Source: Lachnospiraceae bacterium UBA4292 (GTDB lineage: Bacteria; Bacillota; Clostridia; Lachnospirales; Lachnospiraceae). Taken from it: 11,496 nt of DNA. Within the stretch, counting starts at the first letter, position 1. The number at the start of each line of letters is the position of its first letter. Shown here piece after piece: positions 1-6,953 of the stretch. Both the position numbers and the translations under genes were made by a program. The stretch spans positions 1 through 11,496 of the forward strand of contig DGVE01000176.1 in NCBI GenBank assembly GCA_002395865.1, written 5' to 3'. The notes below the pieces were generated by a model. That model searched no databases and was not told the DNA's origin. It was given only the letters and a program-made list of their open reading frames with translations.

Positions 1-748
1 GTGGACGATAAAGGCGCTCGAGGCAGGCAGGCACGTGCTGTGCGAGAAGGCATTTTCCGTAAATGAGTGTGAGGCGCGCGAGATGATAAGGGTCTCCCGG
101 GAGAAGGGACTGCTGCTTGCGGAGGCCATTTGGACCAGATACATGCCCTCGCGATCCATGATCAGCGAGATCATCGGAAGCGGCGTGATAGGAGAGCTGA
201 AGACGGTCTCGGCGAATCTGGGTTACAGGATAAGCCAGGTAAAGAGGCTCATTGCCCCTGAGCTGGCGGGCGGCTGCCTCCTGGATCTTACCGTGTATCC
301 TCTGAACTTTGCGAGCATGGTGTGGGGGGATGACATAAAAAGAATCGCCGCGAACTGTGTGTACACCGACACGGGAGTGGACGGGCAGGACAGCGTCATG
401 ATCGAGTACAACGACGGACGCATGGCGAGCCTGTTCACCACGATGTACGGGCTCACTGACAGGAGGGGCATAATATACGGAACAAAGGGACGTATAGAGG
501 TCCAAAACATCAATAATCCCGAGAAGATCACGGTGTATTCACAGGGCACTGAAGCTTACGACGTCAGGGAATATTCAGTTCCTCCACAGATCACAGGATA
601 TGAGTACGAGGTCCTGGCCTGCAAAAGGGCGATAGAGGATGGAAGGACGGAATGTGTTGAGATGCCGCACAGCCAGACCATAGAGATCATGCGGCAAATG
701 GATGAGATCCGCTCACAGTTCGGGATACGGTATCCCATGGAGAGATAA
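1..748 (+). CDS. Gfo/Idh/MocA-family NAD(P)-dependent oxidoreductase, 3' part (5' end outside window)
   Basis: The reading frame is open from base 2 to a TAA at 746-748. The gene enters from the left, so the N-terminal Rossmann half that binds NAD(P) is missing. What remains starts within the family's conserved segment EAGRHVLCEKAFSVN, where Glu-Lys is the signature pair and Lys is the usual catalytic lysine; most members have EKP, here it is EKA. It is followed by EAIWTRYMP, typical of the dihydrodiol-dehydrogenase-like subgroup, and by GGCLLDLTVYPLNFA, corresponding to the conserved D-x-G-x-Y region with Thr in place of Gly. The C-terminal half is the usual alpha/beta substrate-binding domain. 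Family assignment is firm. The substrate, probably a sugar or polyol derivative, cannot be read from the sequence. An internal ATG at base 35 would give 237 residues but is not a real start, because the family motif begins before it. The gene ends just before a strong terminator. Confidence 0.9.
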   Translation, partial: WTIKALEAGRHVLCEKAFSVNECEAREMIRVSREKGLLLAEAIWTRYMPSRSMISEIIGSGVIGELKTVSANLGYRISQVKRLIAPELAGGCLLDLTVYPLNFASMVWGDDIKRIAANCVYTDTGVDGQDSVMIEYNDGRMASLFTTMYGLTDRRGIIYGTKGRIEVQNINNPEKITVYSQGTEAYDVREYSVPPQITGYEYEVLACKRAIEDGRTECVEMPHSQTIEIMRQMDEIRSQFGIRYPMER

Positions 749-790
749 AACAGCATCCCGCCCCGAGAGGGGGCGGGATGTCGTGTTTTT
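747..790. terminator. Bidirectional rho-independent terminator between convergent genes
   Basis: A perfect 11-bp GC-rich stem pairs CATCCCGCCCC (754-764) with GGGGCGGGATG (770-780) around a 5-nt loop, GAGAG. On the plus strand the stem is followed by TCGTG and a T5 run at 786-790. On the minus strand it is followed by CTG and T4 (747-750 read in reverse). It starts 5 bases after the stop of the oxidoreductase and lies 21 bases beyond the stop of the leftward dehydrogenase, so it can end both transcripts. Confidence 0.9.
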
Positions 791-801
791 ATACCCCCGC
801 T

Positions 802-1974
802 TTACATGGATTCGTAAATCTTTCTGCAATCCTCTTCATCCAGTCTTACGAAGCCCTGGATATAGCCGCTCCTGCCGTTACCGTGGCAGAGCACATTTAC
901 AAGTGTGGGAATGTCCTCCTTCTTCGCTCCGAGCTCCTCAAAGGTAACAGGCATGCCTATGGACTTCAGGAAGTTTTTAAGCGCCTCGATACCCGCAAGC
1001 GCGGTCTTTTCGGGATGAGCGAAATCCATATCACAGCCCCATACCCTTACGGCAACCTGAGCGAAACGCATCACATCGTGATTCATGACGTATTTGAATA
1101 CCGCGGGCATGGTCACGGCGAGTCCCGCGCCGTGAGCGCAGTCGTAGAGAGCGGAGAGCTCGTGCTCTATGTTGTGGCTGTTCCAGTCCTGGCTTCTTCC
1201 GACACCAACCGCGTTGTTGTGAGCCATCATTCCGGCCCACATTATGTTGGCGCGCGCGTCGTAATTATCCGGATCGGCTATAACGCGGGGAGCCTCGTGC
1301 TTCATCGTGAGCATCAGGGCCTCGATGAGTCTGTCGGTAACCTCGACCTCAGTCGTGTTGGTAAGATATCTCTCATACAGATGCGCTATGATATCGGTAG
1401 CGCCTGCAGCAGTCTGGTAGGGCGGGAGAGTCTGTGTGAGGGCAGGGTTTAATATGGAGAATTTAGGCCTCAGTGCGTCGCCGCTGGCGCCGCGCTTTAA
1501 CATGCCCTCCTCTTTCGTGATGACAGAATCGGGGCTGCCCTCGCTTCCTGCAGCCGCTATCGTGAGGACCGTACCTAAGGGCAGAGCCTCGCTGATGCGC
1601 CTGCCGCAGTAGAAGTCCCAGAAGTCGCCGTCATAGAGAGTTCCGGCAGCTACCGCCTTGGAACTGTCTATGACGCTTCCGCCGCCCACGGCGAGTATGA
1701 AATCGACCTTTTCTGCGCGGCAGAGCTCGATGCCTTCATAGACCAGTCCGCTTCTGGGATTCGGTTTAACACCGCCGAGCTCCACATAGCTTATACCGTT
1801 CTTGTCGAGTGAGGCCCTCACTCTGTCCAAAAGTCCTGAGCGCTTAGCGCTGCCTCCTCCGTAGTGGATGAGAACGCGGCTGCCGCCGAAGCGCTTCACG
1901 CAGGCTCCGACCTTGCTCTCAGCGTCCTTGCCGAATACGAAACAGGTGGGTGAATAGAAAGAAAAATTATCCAT
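802..1974 (-). CDS. Iron-containing alcohol dehydrogenase, NAD(P)H-dependent butanol dehydrogenase (BdhA/YqhD-like)
   Basis: This 390-residue protein has the normal length for group III (iron-dependent) alcohol dehydrogenases, which interconvert aldehydes or ketones and alcohols in the cytoplasm. The N-terminal Rossmann-like half carries YGGGSAKRSG (38-47) and the nucleotide-binding GGGSVIDSSKAVA (97-109). The helical C-terminal half carries all four expected metal ligands: Asp194 and His198 (GATDIIAH), His267 (SHNIEHELS) and His281 (CAHGAGLA); the 4-residue and 14-residue spacings match FucO and BdhA. The start is ATG at 1974-1972, preceded by AAAGGA (1987-1982) with a 7-nt spacer. It is a single gene with its own promoter (2090-2118) and a structured leader. 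A fermentative or aldehyde-detoxifying role is inferred from the family; substrate and cofactor preference are not visible. Intact, with no frameshift seen. Confidence 0.95.
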   Translation of the reverse strand: MDNFSFYSPTCFVFGKDAESKVGACVKRFGGSRVLIHYGGGSAKRSGLLDRVRASLDKNGISYVELGGVKPNPRSGLVYEGIELCRAEKVDFILAVGGGSVIDSSKAVAAGTLYDGDFWDFYCGRRISEALPLGTVLTIAAAGSEGSPDSVITKEEGMLKRGASGDALRPKFSILNPALTQTLPPYQTAAGATDIIAHLYERYLTNTTEVEVTDRLIEALMLTMKHEAPRVIADPDNYDARANIMWAGMMAHNNAVGVGRSQDWNSHNIEHELSALYDCAHGAGLAVTMPAVFKYVMNHDVMRFAQVAVRVWGCDMDFAHPEKTALAGIEALKNFLKSIGMPVTFEELGAKKEDIPTLVNVLCHGNGRSGYIQGFVRLDEEDCRKIYESM

Positions 1975-2031
1975 TTTCGGATCCTTTCGCAGGCGCGTGG
2001 CGGGTACTGATGTGCCTGCCGTATCAGTACC
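1975..2031 (-). promoter_or_regulatory. Structured 5' leader of the alcohol dehydrogenase: predicted H-type pseudoknot abutting the RBS
   Basis: Read on the minus strand, a perfect 9-bp stem pairs GGTACTGAT (2031-2023) with ATCAGTACC (2011-2003). The 11-nt loop is ACGGCAGGCAC. Its GCAGGC (2019-2014) is complementary to GCCTGC (1994-1989), which sits 8 nt beyond the stem and directly before the Shine-Dalgarno AAAGGA (1987-1982). This would form a pseudoknot of 9 bp plus 6 bp, five of those six being G-C pairs, next to the ribosome binding site. No U-run follows, so it is not a terminator. GCAGGCAC, the 17-nt gap, GCCTGCG and the 13 nt to the ATG are nearly repeated in the leader of the adhesin gene. 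Pairings are seen in sequence; a regulatory role is inferred. An alternative is a DNA operator dyad, with arm centres 20 bp apart. Confidence 0.5.
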
Positions 2032-2089
2032 GGGGGGATATCATCGTTTAATGACATTGGTCTTCTTTTATGACAGCTTTTATAACTCA

Positions 2090-2118
2090 AGCATACAATG
2101 GCTATTGATGGATGTCAA
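2090..2118 (-). promoter_or_regulatory. Sigma-70/A-type promoter for the alcohol dehydrogenase
   Basis: On the minus strand, TTGACA (2118-2113) is a perfect -35 and TATGCT (2095-2090) is a good -10, separated by exactly 17 bp. Transcription would start near 2083, giving a leader of about 109 nt before the ATG at 1974. Confidence 0.75.
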
Positions 2119-2133
2119 TACAAAGTCACGGCC

Positions 2134-2150
2134 TTGATTTAGATAATCAA
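2134..2150. repeat. Short inverted repeat, possible operator
   Basis: TTGATT (2134-2139) and AATCAA (2145-2150) form a 6-bp dyad with a 5-nt centre. It lies in the AT-rich spacer just upstream of the -35 of the rightward operon and about 16 bp upstream of the dehydrogenase -35. A regulator site between the divergent promoters is possible, but AT-rich dyads of this size arise by chance. Confidence 0.25.
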
Positions 2151-2154
2151 TAAG

Positions 2155-2183
2155 TTGTAAAAAAAACTGAAGTATGGTATCAT
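2155..2183 (+). promoter_or_regulatory. Candidate sigma-70/A-type promoter for the radical SAM-vWA-MoxR operon
   Basis: TTGTAA (2155-2160, 4 of 6 matches to TTGACA) and TATCAT (2178-2183, 4 of 6 matches to TATAAT) are separated by 17 bp containing an A6 run. The start would fall near 2190, giving a leader of about 88 nt before the ATG at 2278. It is divergent from the dehydrogenase promoter 37 bp away, so both may share regulation. Confidence 0.5.
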
Positions 2184-2227
2184 CGCTTCAACAGACATCC
2201 TGTAAATCATAAATGACGAACAATTGT

Positions 2228-2254
2228 GTACTGCACCCGCGGTCGGGAGAGTAC
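2228..2254 (+). promoter_or_regulatory. Hairpin in the leader of the radical SAM gene
   Basis: GTACT (2228-2232) pairs with AGTAC (2250-2254), and inside it CCCG (2236-2239) pairs with CGGG (2244-2247) around a 4-nt loop. The two stems are joined by a small internal loop. It sits 23 nt upstream of the ATG at 2278. No U-run follows, so it is not a terminator. It differs from the pseudoknot leaders of the two flanking genes. A role is unproven, and it would lie in coding sequence if the TTG at 2224 were the true start. Confidence 0.3.
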
Positions 2255-2277
2255 GTCCGGCAGCAGAGAACGAAAAG

Positions 2278-3216
2278 ATGATCGAAAAAACCACAGACCT
2301 TACCATATTCGGTAAGACCATACCTGTTAAGAATTATATCTGCTCGAAAAACGGCTGTCCGTATACGCTCAAGAAGCCGCCTGTCAGGATACAGCTGTCG
2401 GTGTGTCCGACGTATATGTGCGGAGCAAACTGCAGGTTCTGCTCGGCTTCGGGGAGCAGGAGAGAGGGGTATCTGGATCTGAAGGCGCTCGAGAGGACGC
2501 TGATAGAGATGAAGAGGACGGATTCGCTTCGCGGGATAGGGATAACCGGCGGGGAGCCTTTCACGGATGTGGGGCTTCTGAACGAGATCGTGCAGATGAT
2601 ATTCGATGTATTAGGCCTGGGGGTGCAGCTGAGTATCAATACGAACGGCACCGGACTTAAGGATATCCACAGGATAAAGAGACTGGAGTTCGTCGATACG
2701 ATACATATAAGCAGGCACCATTATGATGACGCGCGAAATGACGCGTATTTCTGGGTGAAGACGGCGGATACGCGGCTTATAAAGGAGACAGTAGAGAGCG
2801 TGTACGATCCGAGGCTCTTCGTGTTCAACTGCCTGCTGCTTGCGGACGGGATAGGTACGAAGGAGGAGATGGTCAGGTTTCTGGACTTTACCGCGCACAC
2901 CGGTGTCCCCAAAGCGGCTTTCGTCACGCCCATGGTGGTTAATGAATACACGAAAAAGAACCGTGTGTCGTACCTGGAGCTTTTTGACAGGGGGGACGAC
3001 AGATTTCTGTTCACGAAGGAATTTGCGGATTATGATAACTGCAGATGCACAGACGGGGTATATGTTTCGCCGGAAGGAAAGCTGGTGGAGTTCTACGGCA
3101 GGGAGACTGCGTATGGTTGCTGCGACTATGTGAGAGGGCTGGTGCTCGGAGCCGACGGTGTGCTTCGGACGGGATTTTCGGAGGATGCGCAGGTAATAGC
3201 CGACTGCAACGGCTGA
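2278..3216 (+). CDS. Radical SAM domain protein of unknown specificity
   Basis: The 312-residue protein from the ATG at 2278 carries the radical SAM cluster motif CGANCRFC (Cys48, Cys52, Cys55), which binds the 4Fe-4S cluster that cleaves S-adenosylmethionine. It also has the SAM-binding GGEP at 91-94 (GIGITGGEPFTD) and a beta strand with SINTNGTG near 119-126, as expected for the partial TIM barrel. The C-terminal part has NCRCTDGVYVSPEGKL (Cys255, Cys257) and a Cys281-Cys282 pair. That arrangement recalls the C-terminal cluster region of MoaA- or SPASM-type enzymes but does not match a standard SPASM pattern. It is first in the operon, 22 nt before the next gene. Start choice: an in-frame TTG at 2224 would add 18 residues, but neither start has a strong Shine-Dalgarno site, and the added residues look unlike a conserved N-terminus. 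Substrate is unknown; protein or peptide modification is a guess from context. Confidence 0.88.
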   Translation: MIEKTTDLTIFGKTIPVKNYICSKNGCPYTLKKPPVRIQLSVCPTYMCGANCRFCSASGSRREGYLDLKALERTLIEMKRTDSLRGIGITGGEPFTDVGLLNEIVQMIFDVLGLGVQLSINTNGTGLKDIHRIKRLEFVDTIHISRHHYDDARNDAYFWVKTADTRLIKETVESVYDPRLFVFNCLLLADGIGTKEEMVRFLDFTAHTGVPKAAFVTPMVVNEYTKKNRVSYLELFDRGDDRFLFTKEFADYDNCRCTDGVYVSPEGKLVEFYGRETAYGCCDYVRGLVLGADGVLRTGFSEDAQVIADCNG

Positions 3217-3238
3217 TGGATCAAAAGGGTGACAGTAT

Positions 3239-3517
3239 ATGACTAAACAGGAATTAAATGCATTTATAGACAGGATAATAGCGAGCGGCAACAGAGTGAA
3301 TGTCAGGGCTTCTCTGGAGGAACTGAAAAACATTCTGGAGAAAAACGCTACTCCCCCGGAGCTCATCGAATATATGGATGCGCTCATAGTGGCGGACAGG
3401 GAGATGGCGGCTCTCGGTAAGTCAAAGCATGGCGCGCCCACGACTGAGGCGGAGCTTGCGAAGGCGATACGCGAGGGTCGTGAGAGAAAAGAGCGAGAGG
3501 ACGCATACAGGTGCTGA
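3239..3517 (+). CDS. Small charged protein of unknown function (92 aa)
   Basis: I recognise no family. The protein is hydrophilic and predicted mostly helical, with a Glu/Lys/Arg-rich C-terminal third (ELAKAIREGRERKERED) that could form a coiled coil. It has no signal peptide or membrane segment. Its only cysteine is the last residue. AGGG at 3226-3229 precedes the ATG by about 9 nt. It lies 22 nt after the radical SAM gene and overlaps the next frame, so co-translation is likely. A partner, adaptor or substrate of the radical SAM enzyme or of the MoxR/vWA pair are all possible; nothing in the sequence decides between them. Confidence 0.7.
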   Translation: MTKQELNAFIDRIIASGNRVNVRASLEELKNILEKNATPPELIEYMDALIVADREMAALGKSKHGAPTTEAELAKAIREGRERKEREDAYRC

Positions 3518-4548
3518 TGGACAGTTTTATCAATGAAAAATACACCATACTCGACGGGACTCTACTCGCACTGAACGATTTAAACAGGGAGCTTTTTATT
3601 CCGGCCACGGTGGGAGGCCACAGGATACACAGGGTCGGCTCCGGAGTGAACTGCGCGAAGGATCTGTGGAGGATAAGCTTCGCCGAGGGCATTACCCACA
3701 TAGGCAGGGAGGTCTTTGGAGCTGCCGAGAACATAAACGAGATCTTGCTTCCTGCCACTTTGAAGGAGATAGATGAGTGGAATATCGCTGCCTCCGCGAG
3801 GGAGGAGGGAAGACTTAAGATCACACTGAAAAGGACTTTTAACAGCGCAGATGAGCTGGACGAGATAATGGCTTCGAGCCTGATGACAGATCAAGACAGA
3901 TATATACTCACGAGCCATGCGAATGATCCGAGGTTTTTGAATGTGCTCCGCGGACTTTCCCTCACAACGAACGGTCTGAGGCAGGCCGCTGTGATCGACA
4001 GGAGAATGAACGGGCTGTACAGAGCGGATGCGCAGGGCAGGACCATGGATCAGATGCCTTTTGTCGGACGAAGGGAAAAAATACCCGTGGGCCGGGGGGA
4101 TAACGAGAACACCTTCAGAAGGGCCATGGTGAAGCAGCTGCTGAAAGAGGACGGCGTATATCATATCGACGGTGAGAGCGAGTCATTTCACGAGACGGAG
4201 ATCATGAAGAACCAGTCATTCGGGCCGGGGCATGTGGCACTGCTGACTTTTTATGGCAGGGAGATACAGACCAACAACGAAACATGGACCATTCCTTTTC
4301 ATGTGAGCATGGGGACCTACTATTATCCGGAGCTTGTGAAGGTGGTGTTAAAGGGCAGGAATCATTACATATACCGGCAGATATCTCTGGCGACAGGCGC
4401 GAGGTCGCTCGGGGACAGAGGTGAAAGGCCGTTTTACATCAGGGAGTGCCGCACAGAGGTGTATGATGAAAACGGTGATCCTCTGAACGATATCGCGACG
4501 GCAAAAGCGGTATTTGCCAAGTACAAGCTCACGGCTATGCTCAGATAG
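3511..4548 (+). CDS. BspA-type leucine-rich-repeat protein with an unrecognised C-terminal domain
   Basis: The protein is 345 residues from the GTG at 3511, or 343 from the ATG at 3517. Residues about 25-90 have the LRR_5/BspA look: FIPATVGGHRIHRVG, then ISFAEGITHIGREVFG, then INEILLPATLKEID, alternating short strands with the Phe/Ile-glycine-x-x-Phe pattern. Residues 110-345 match nothing I recognise. They include an RRAMVKQLLKEDGVYHIDG stretch and a strand-rich end rich in Tyr and aromatic residues. There is no signal peptide, unlike most BspA-like LRR proteins, so it is probably cytoplasmic. Start: AGAGGA (3496-3501) is 9 nt from the GTG, whereas the ATG overlaps the preceding TGA (TGATG), suiting translational coupling; both are possible. 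In the operon it could recognise a target for the MoxR/vWA machine, but this is inference. Confidence 0.8.
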   Translation: MLMDSFINEKYTILDGTLLALNDLNRELFIPATVGGHRIHRVGSGVNCAKDLWRISFAEGITHIGREVFGAAENINEILLPATLKEIDEWNIAASAREEGRLKITLKRTFNSADELDEIMASSLMTDQDRYILTSHANDPRFLNVLRGLSLTTNGLRQAAVIDRRMNGLYRADAQGRTMDQMPFVGRREKIPVGRGDNENTFRRAMVKQLLKEDGVYHIDGESESFHETEIMKNQSFGPGHVALLTFYGREIQTNNETWTIPFHVSMGTYYYPELVKVVLKGRNHYIYRQISLATGARSLGDRGERPFYIRECRTEVYDENGDPLNDIATAKAVFAKYKLTAMLR

Positions 4549-4564
4549 CGCGGATGATACCAGA

Positions 4565-5800
4565 ATGAATATCAGAGAACTATTGAATTTTGAAAAGAAT
4601 ATATATGAGCGCGATGCCGAGAGGATACAGCAGGGGCTTTTGAAGTTCAAGATGGATCTTCTGAAGCTGTACCCCTTCTACGGCGATATCGTCATGAGGA
4701 TACCCGTCATAGAGGACGCGACCGTGGCTACCGCTCAGACCGACGGCAGGAGTATCCGGTACAACCCGAGGTTTTTGAAGAAAATGAACGAGGGACAGAG
4801 GAACTACGTCCTTATGCACGAGGTGTTCCATGTGCTCTTCCTGCACTGGAAGAGAGTGGCGGGGCGTGATCAGAGGTTGTGGAACGTCGCCTGCGACCTC
4901 GTCGTGAACGGGACCATCGACAATATCCACTGGAAGACCTACGGCAAAAAGGATATAGAGATCGAGAGACCGCCCGAGGGCTGCTTTTACCCGGGAAGAT
5001 ATATGGGAGACCCTGTGGAGGAGATCTATGCCGGACTGTTAAAGGAGAACAAAGGCGGTGGCGGCGGGGGAACGATACGATTTAACGGAAAGCCTGTGTA
5101 CGTGCGGCCCGATCTGAAGGAGCCCGAGGTGCTCACACCGGAGGAGACTCAGGTCATTGAAGCGCAGATAAAGACCATGATAAACGACGCCATCAAAAAG
5201 CGCGGACTCGGTGCCTCGTATATGATACCGGAGCAGCTTCTCAAGATAACTCAGACCAGGAAGCTCCCGTGGCATAAGCTGCTGTTTGAGTTTTTGTCCA
5301 TGCGCGAGACGGATGAGAGCTCATATTATACACCCGAGAGGAAGTACATACACATGGGTATGATAGTCCCCGGGACCGCAAGGAGCGAGGACGAGCTGGG
5401 GGAGATATGGGCTTTTGTGGATTCGTCCGGTTCCATTGGCAGTAACGAGCTGAAGCAGTTCATGACCCAGCTCTACAGGATCGCGAAGGAATTTCACTGC
5501 ATCTTCCATATCGCCTTCTGGGACACGAAGGTCACGGACGTCTATAAAAATGTGACCGACAGGGAGAAGATACTCAAGTGCGCGCCGCGGCATTCGGGCG
5601 GCACGGATATCAACTGCGTCTACCGCTATATAAGGGAAGAGAAACTGAAGCCCGCGGTCATGATCATTCTGACGGACGGATATTTCGGAGAGGTCACGGA
5701 AAATGTCGGAAGTCTCAGAAAGAAGACGATACTCGTGGTGAGCGAGGATGGCGCAAGATTTGACAACAATAACAAGGTAGGGAGACTGGCGCAGCTGTAG
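4565..5800 (+). CDS. Zinc-metallopeptidase-like/von Willebrand factor A protein (DUF2201, CoxE-like vWA)
   Basis: This 411-residue protein joins two parts seen together in DUF2201-type proteins. The N-terminal half has LMHEVFHVLFLHW with an HExxH zinc-peptidase motif (His85, Glu86, His89), followed by NVACDLVVNG (Asp111, Asn115), the family's usual second motif. After a glycine-rich linker (K163 then six Gly) and a helical stretch, the C-terminal vWA domain has the MIDAS sequence DSSGS (286-290), a threonine-aspartate in GGTD (345-348) and ILTDGYF (368-374). All MIDAS elements look intact, so metal and ligand binding is plausible. Whether the HExxH half cuts protein or is a structural relic is unknown for this family. 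The start is ATG at 4565; an upstream in-frame TTG at 4514 would overlap the LRR gene. The Shine-Dalgarno site is weak. It lies 16 nt after the LRR gene and 32 nt before the MoxR ATPase, its expected partner. Confidence 0.9.
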   Translation: MNIRELLNFEKNIYERDAERIQQGLLKFKMDLLKLYPFYGDIVMRIPVIEDATVATAQTDGRSIRYNPRFLKKMNEGQRNYVLMHEVFHVLFLHWKRVAGRDQRLWNVACDLVVNGTIDNIHWKTYGKKDIEIERPPEGCFYPGRYMGDPVEEIYAGLLKENKGGGGGGTIRFNGKPVYVRPDLKEPEVLTPEETQVIEAQIKTMINDAIKKRGLGASYMIPEQLLKITQTRKLPWHKLLFEFLSMRETDESSYYTPERKYIHMGMIVPGTARSEDELGEIWAFVDSSGSIGSNELKQFMTQLYRIAKEFHCIFHIAFWDTKVTDVYKNVTDREKILKCAPRHSGGTDINCVYRYIREEKLKPAVMIILTDGYFGEVTENVGSLRKKTILVVSEDGARFDNNNKVGRLAQL

Positions 5801-5832
5801 GTTGGTTTGATGGCTGCGTCCGGGAAAAGGAT

Positions 5833-6924
5833 ATGAATCTGAGAACATTTAGGGAATGTGTTGAATTTAATATACAGCACGGTATAAAGCACTCGATACT
5901 GGGGCTCGGCGCTCCGGGCGTTGGAAAGTCGCAGATAATAAAGCAGATAGGCAAAAAGTTCGGCTACAAGGTAATTGACCTGAGGCTGGCGCAGATGTCT
6001 GAGGTGGAGATCGGCGGTCTCATCTATCCGAATGAGGACCACACGAAGACCCGCTGGCTCTCGCCCGAGGTGCTGCCGGACGAGGAGAGGGACGGTAAGA
6101 ACACGATACTGCTTCTCGATGAGATAACCTCCTGCTCGAAGCGCGTGCAGGTGGCGGCTTATCAGCTTATACTCGACAGGAGGGTGGGGCAGTACAAGCT
6201 TCCGGAGGGCACTTATGTCATAGGACTCGGAAACCGCGAGGACGACGACGGAGTGTACATAAGGCTGGCCGGCCCGCTGGCAGACCGCTTCGAGATACAT
6301 TATATCGATGTGGATTACGCGATATGGAAGCAGGATTTCGCGATTCCGTTTAATATCCACCCGTTTGTCTTAAGGTATCTGAGCTTTAAGCCGCAGGCAC
6401 TCCACACACAGACGAACGATCCCGACAGCATGGTGTTCGCGACGCCCAGATCGTGGGAGAGAGTCAGCGATATTTTAAAATGCTGCGACGATCTGGAGAA
6501 CCCGGTGGTGGTGGCCAAGATCGCGGGCAATATCGGAACCGTCGAGACATCACAGTTCGTGAGATTCTTAAAGGATGACAGAAGCCTGGTGAGCGCGGAG
6601 GACTTCATAGAGGGCAGGATGAAGGCACCGACGGATCCTTCTGAGACGGCCATCCTGATCAATGCTCTCGTGGAGAAGGCGTCGTTTCTGCGCGGAGTAT
6701 CGTCAGTAGATGAGCTGAGTCCACAGCAGAGGACACTTACCTCGAAGATCATATCCGCCATGTTCAGGCTCTCAACGCCGGAGAGCACGGTGGTAGGCCT
6801 CAGAGATATGCTGGAGATCAACAGATATGTCGTTAGAAAGGTGTTCCTTGAGAACGATGACGAGAAGGCCATGGAGTTCATTTCAAAGAACAAGTATATG
6901 CTCGGGCTGACGGAGAACAGATAA
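5833..6924 (+). CDS. MoxR-type AAA+ ATPase
   Basis: The 363-residue protein has a Walker A motif GAPGVGKS (26-33), a Walker B motif ILLLDE (92-97), sensor 1 in GLGNRED (Asn134) and the MoxR-like PLADRFEIHYID (148-159) with the arginine expected at the ring interface. MoxR ATPases form hexameric rings and work with vWA-domain proteins as chaperone-like machines that insert metals or remodel protein complexes. The gene directly downstream of a vWA/metallopeptidase gene fits this pairing. The start is ATG at 5833, with GGGA at 5822-5825 and AAAGGA at 5826-5831 upstream; the latter is very close to the start. The C-terminal half (about 175-363) is helical and less conserved; KFISKNKYMLGL-like helices end the protein. 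The target of this machine is not known. Confidence 0.93.
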   Translation: MNLRTFRECVEFNIQHGIKHSILGLGAPGVGKSQIIKQIGKKFGYKVIDLRLAQMSEVEIGGLIYPNEDHTKTRWLSPEVLPDEERDGKNTILLLDEITSCSKRVQVAAYQLILDRRVGQYKLPEGTYVIGLGNREDDDGVYIRLAGPLADRFEIHYIDVDYAIWKQDFAIPFNIHPFVLRYLSFKPQALHTQTNDPDSMVFATPRSWERVSDILKCCDDLENPVVVAKIAGNIGTVETSQFVRFLKDDRSLVSAEDFIEGRMKAPTDPSETAILINALVEKASFLRGVSSVDELSPQQRTLTSKIISAMFRLSTPESTVVGLRDMLEINRYVVRKVFLENDDEKAMEFISKNKYMLGLTENR

Positions 6925-6953
6925 GCGGCAGCACAGATATAGGAGAAAGAATT

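Noticed and set aside
778..1452. Long plus-strand open frame opposite the alcohol dehydrogenase
   Set aside because: It is antisense to a complete, motif-rich gene and its translation has no recognisable features. It overlaps the terminator.
2224..2277. TTG extension of the radical SAM protein
   Set aside because: It would give a proline/arginine-rich 18-residue addition without a Shine-Dalgarno site. The ATG at 2278 gives the more normal N-terminus, though it too lacks a strong site, so this is not fully excluded.
4514..4564. TTG extension of the vWA/metallopeptidase protein
   Set aside because: It lies within the end of the LRR gene, and the added residues are low-complexity Ser-rich. The ATG at 4565 fits operon spacing.
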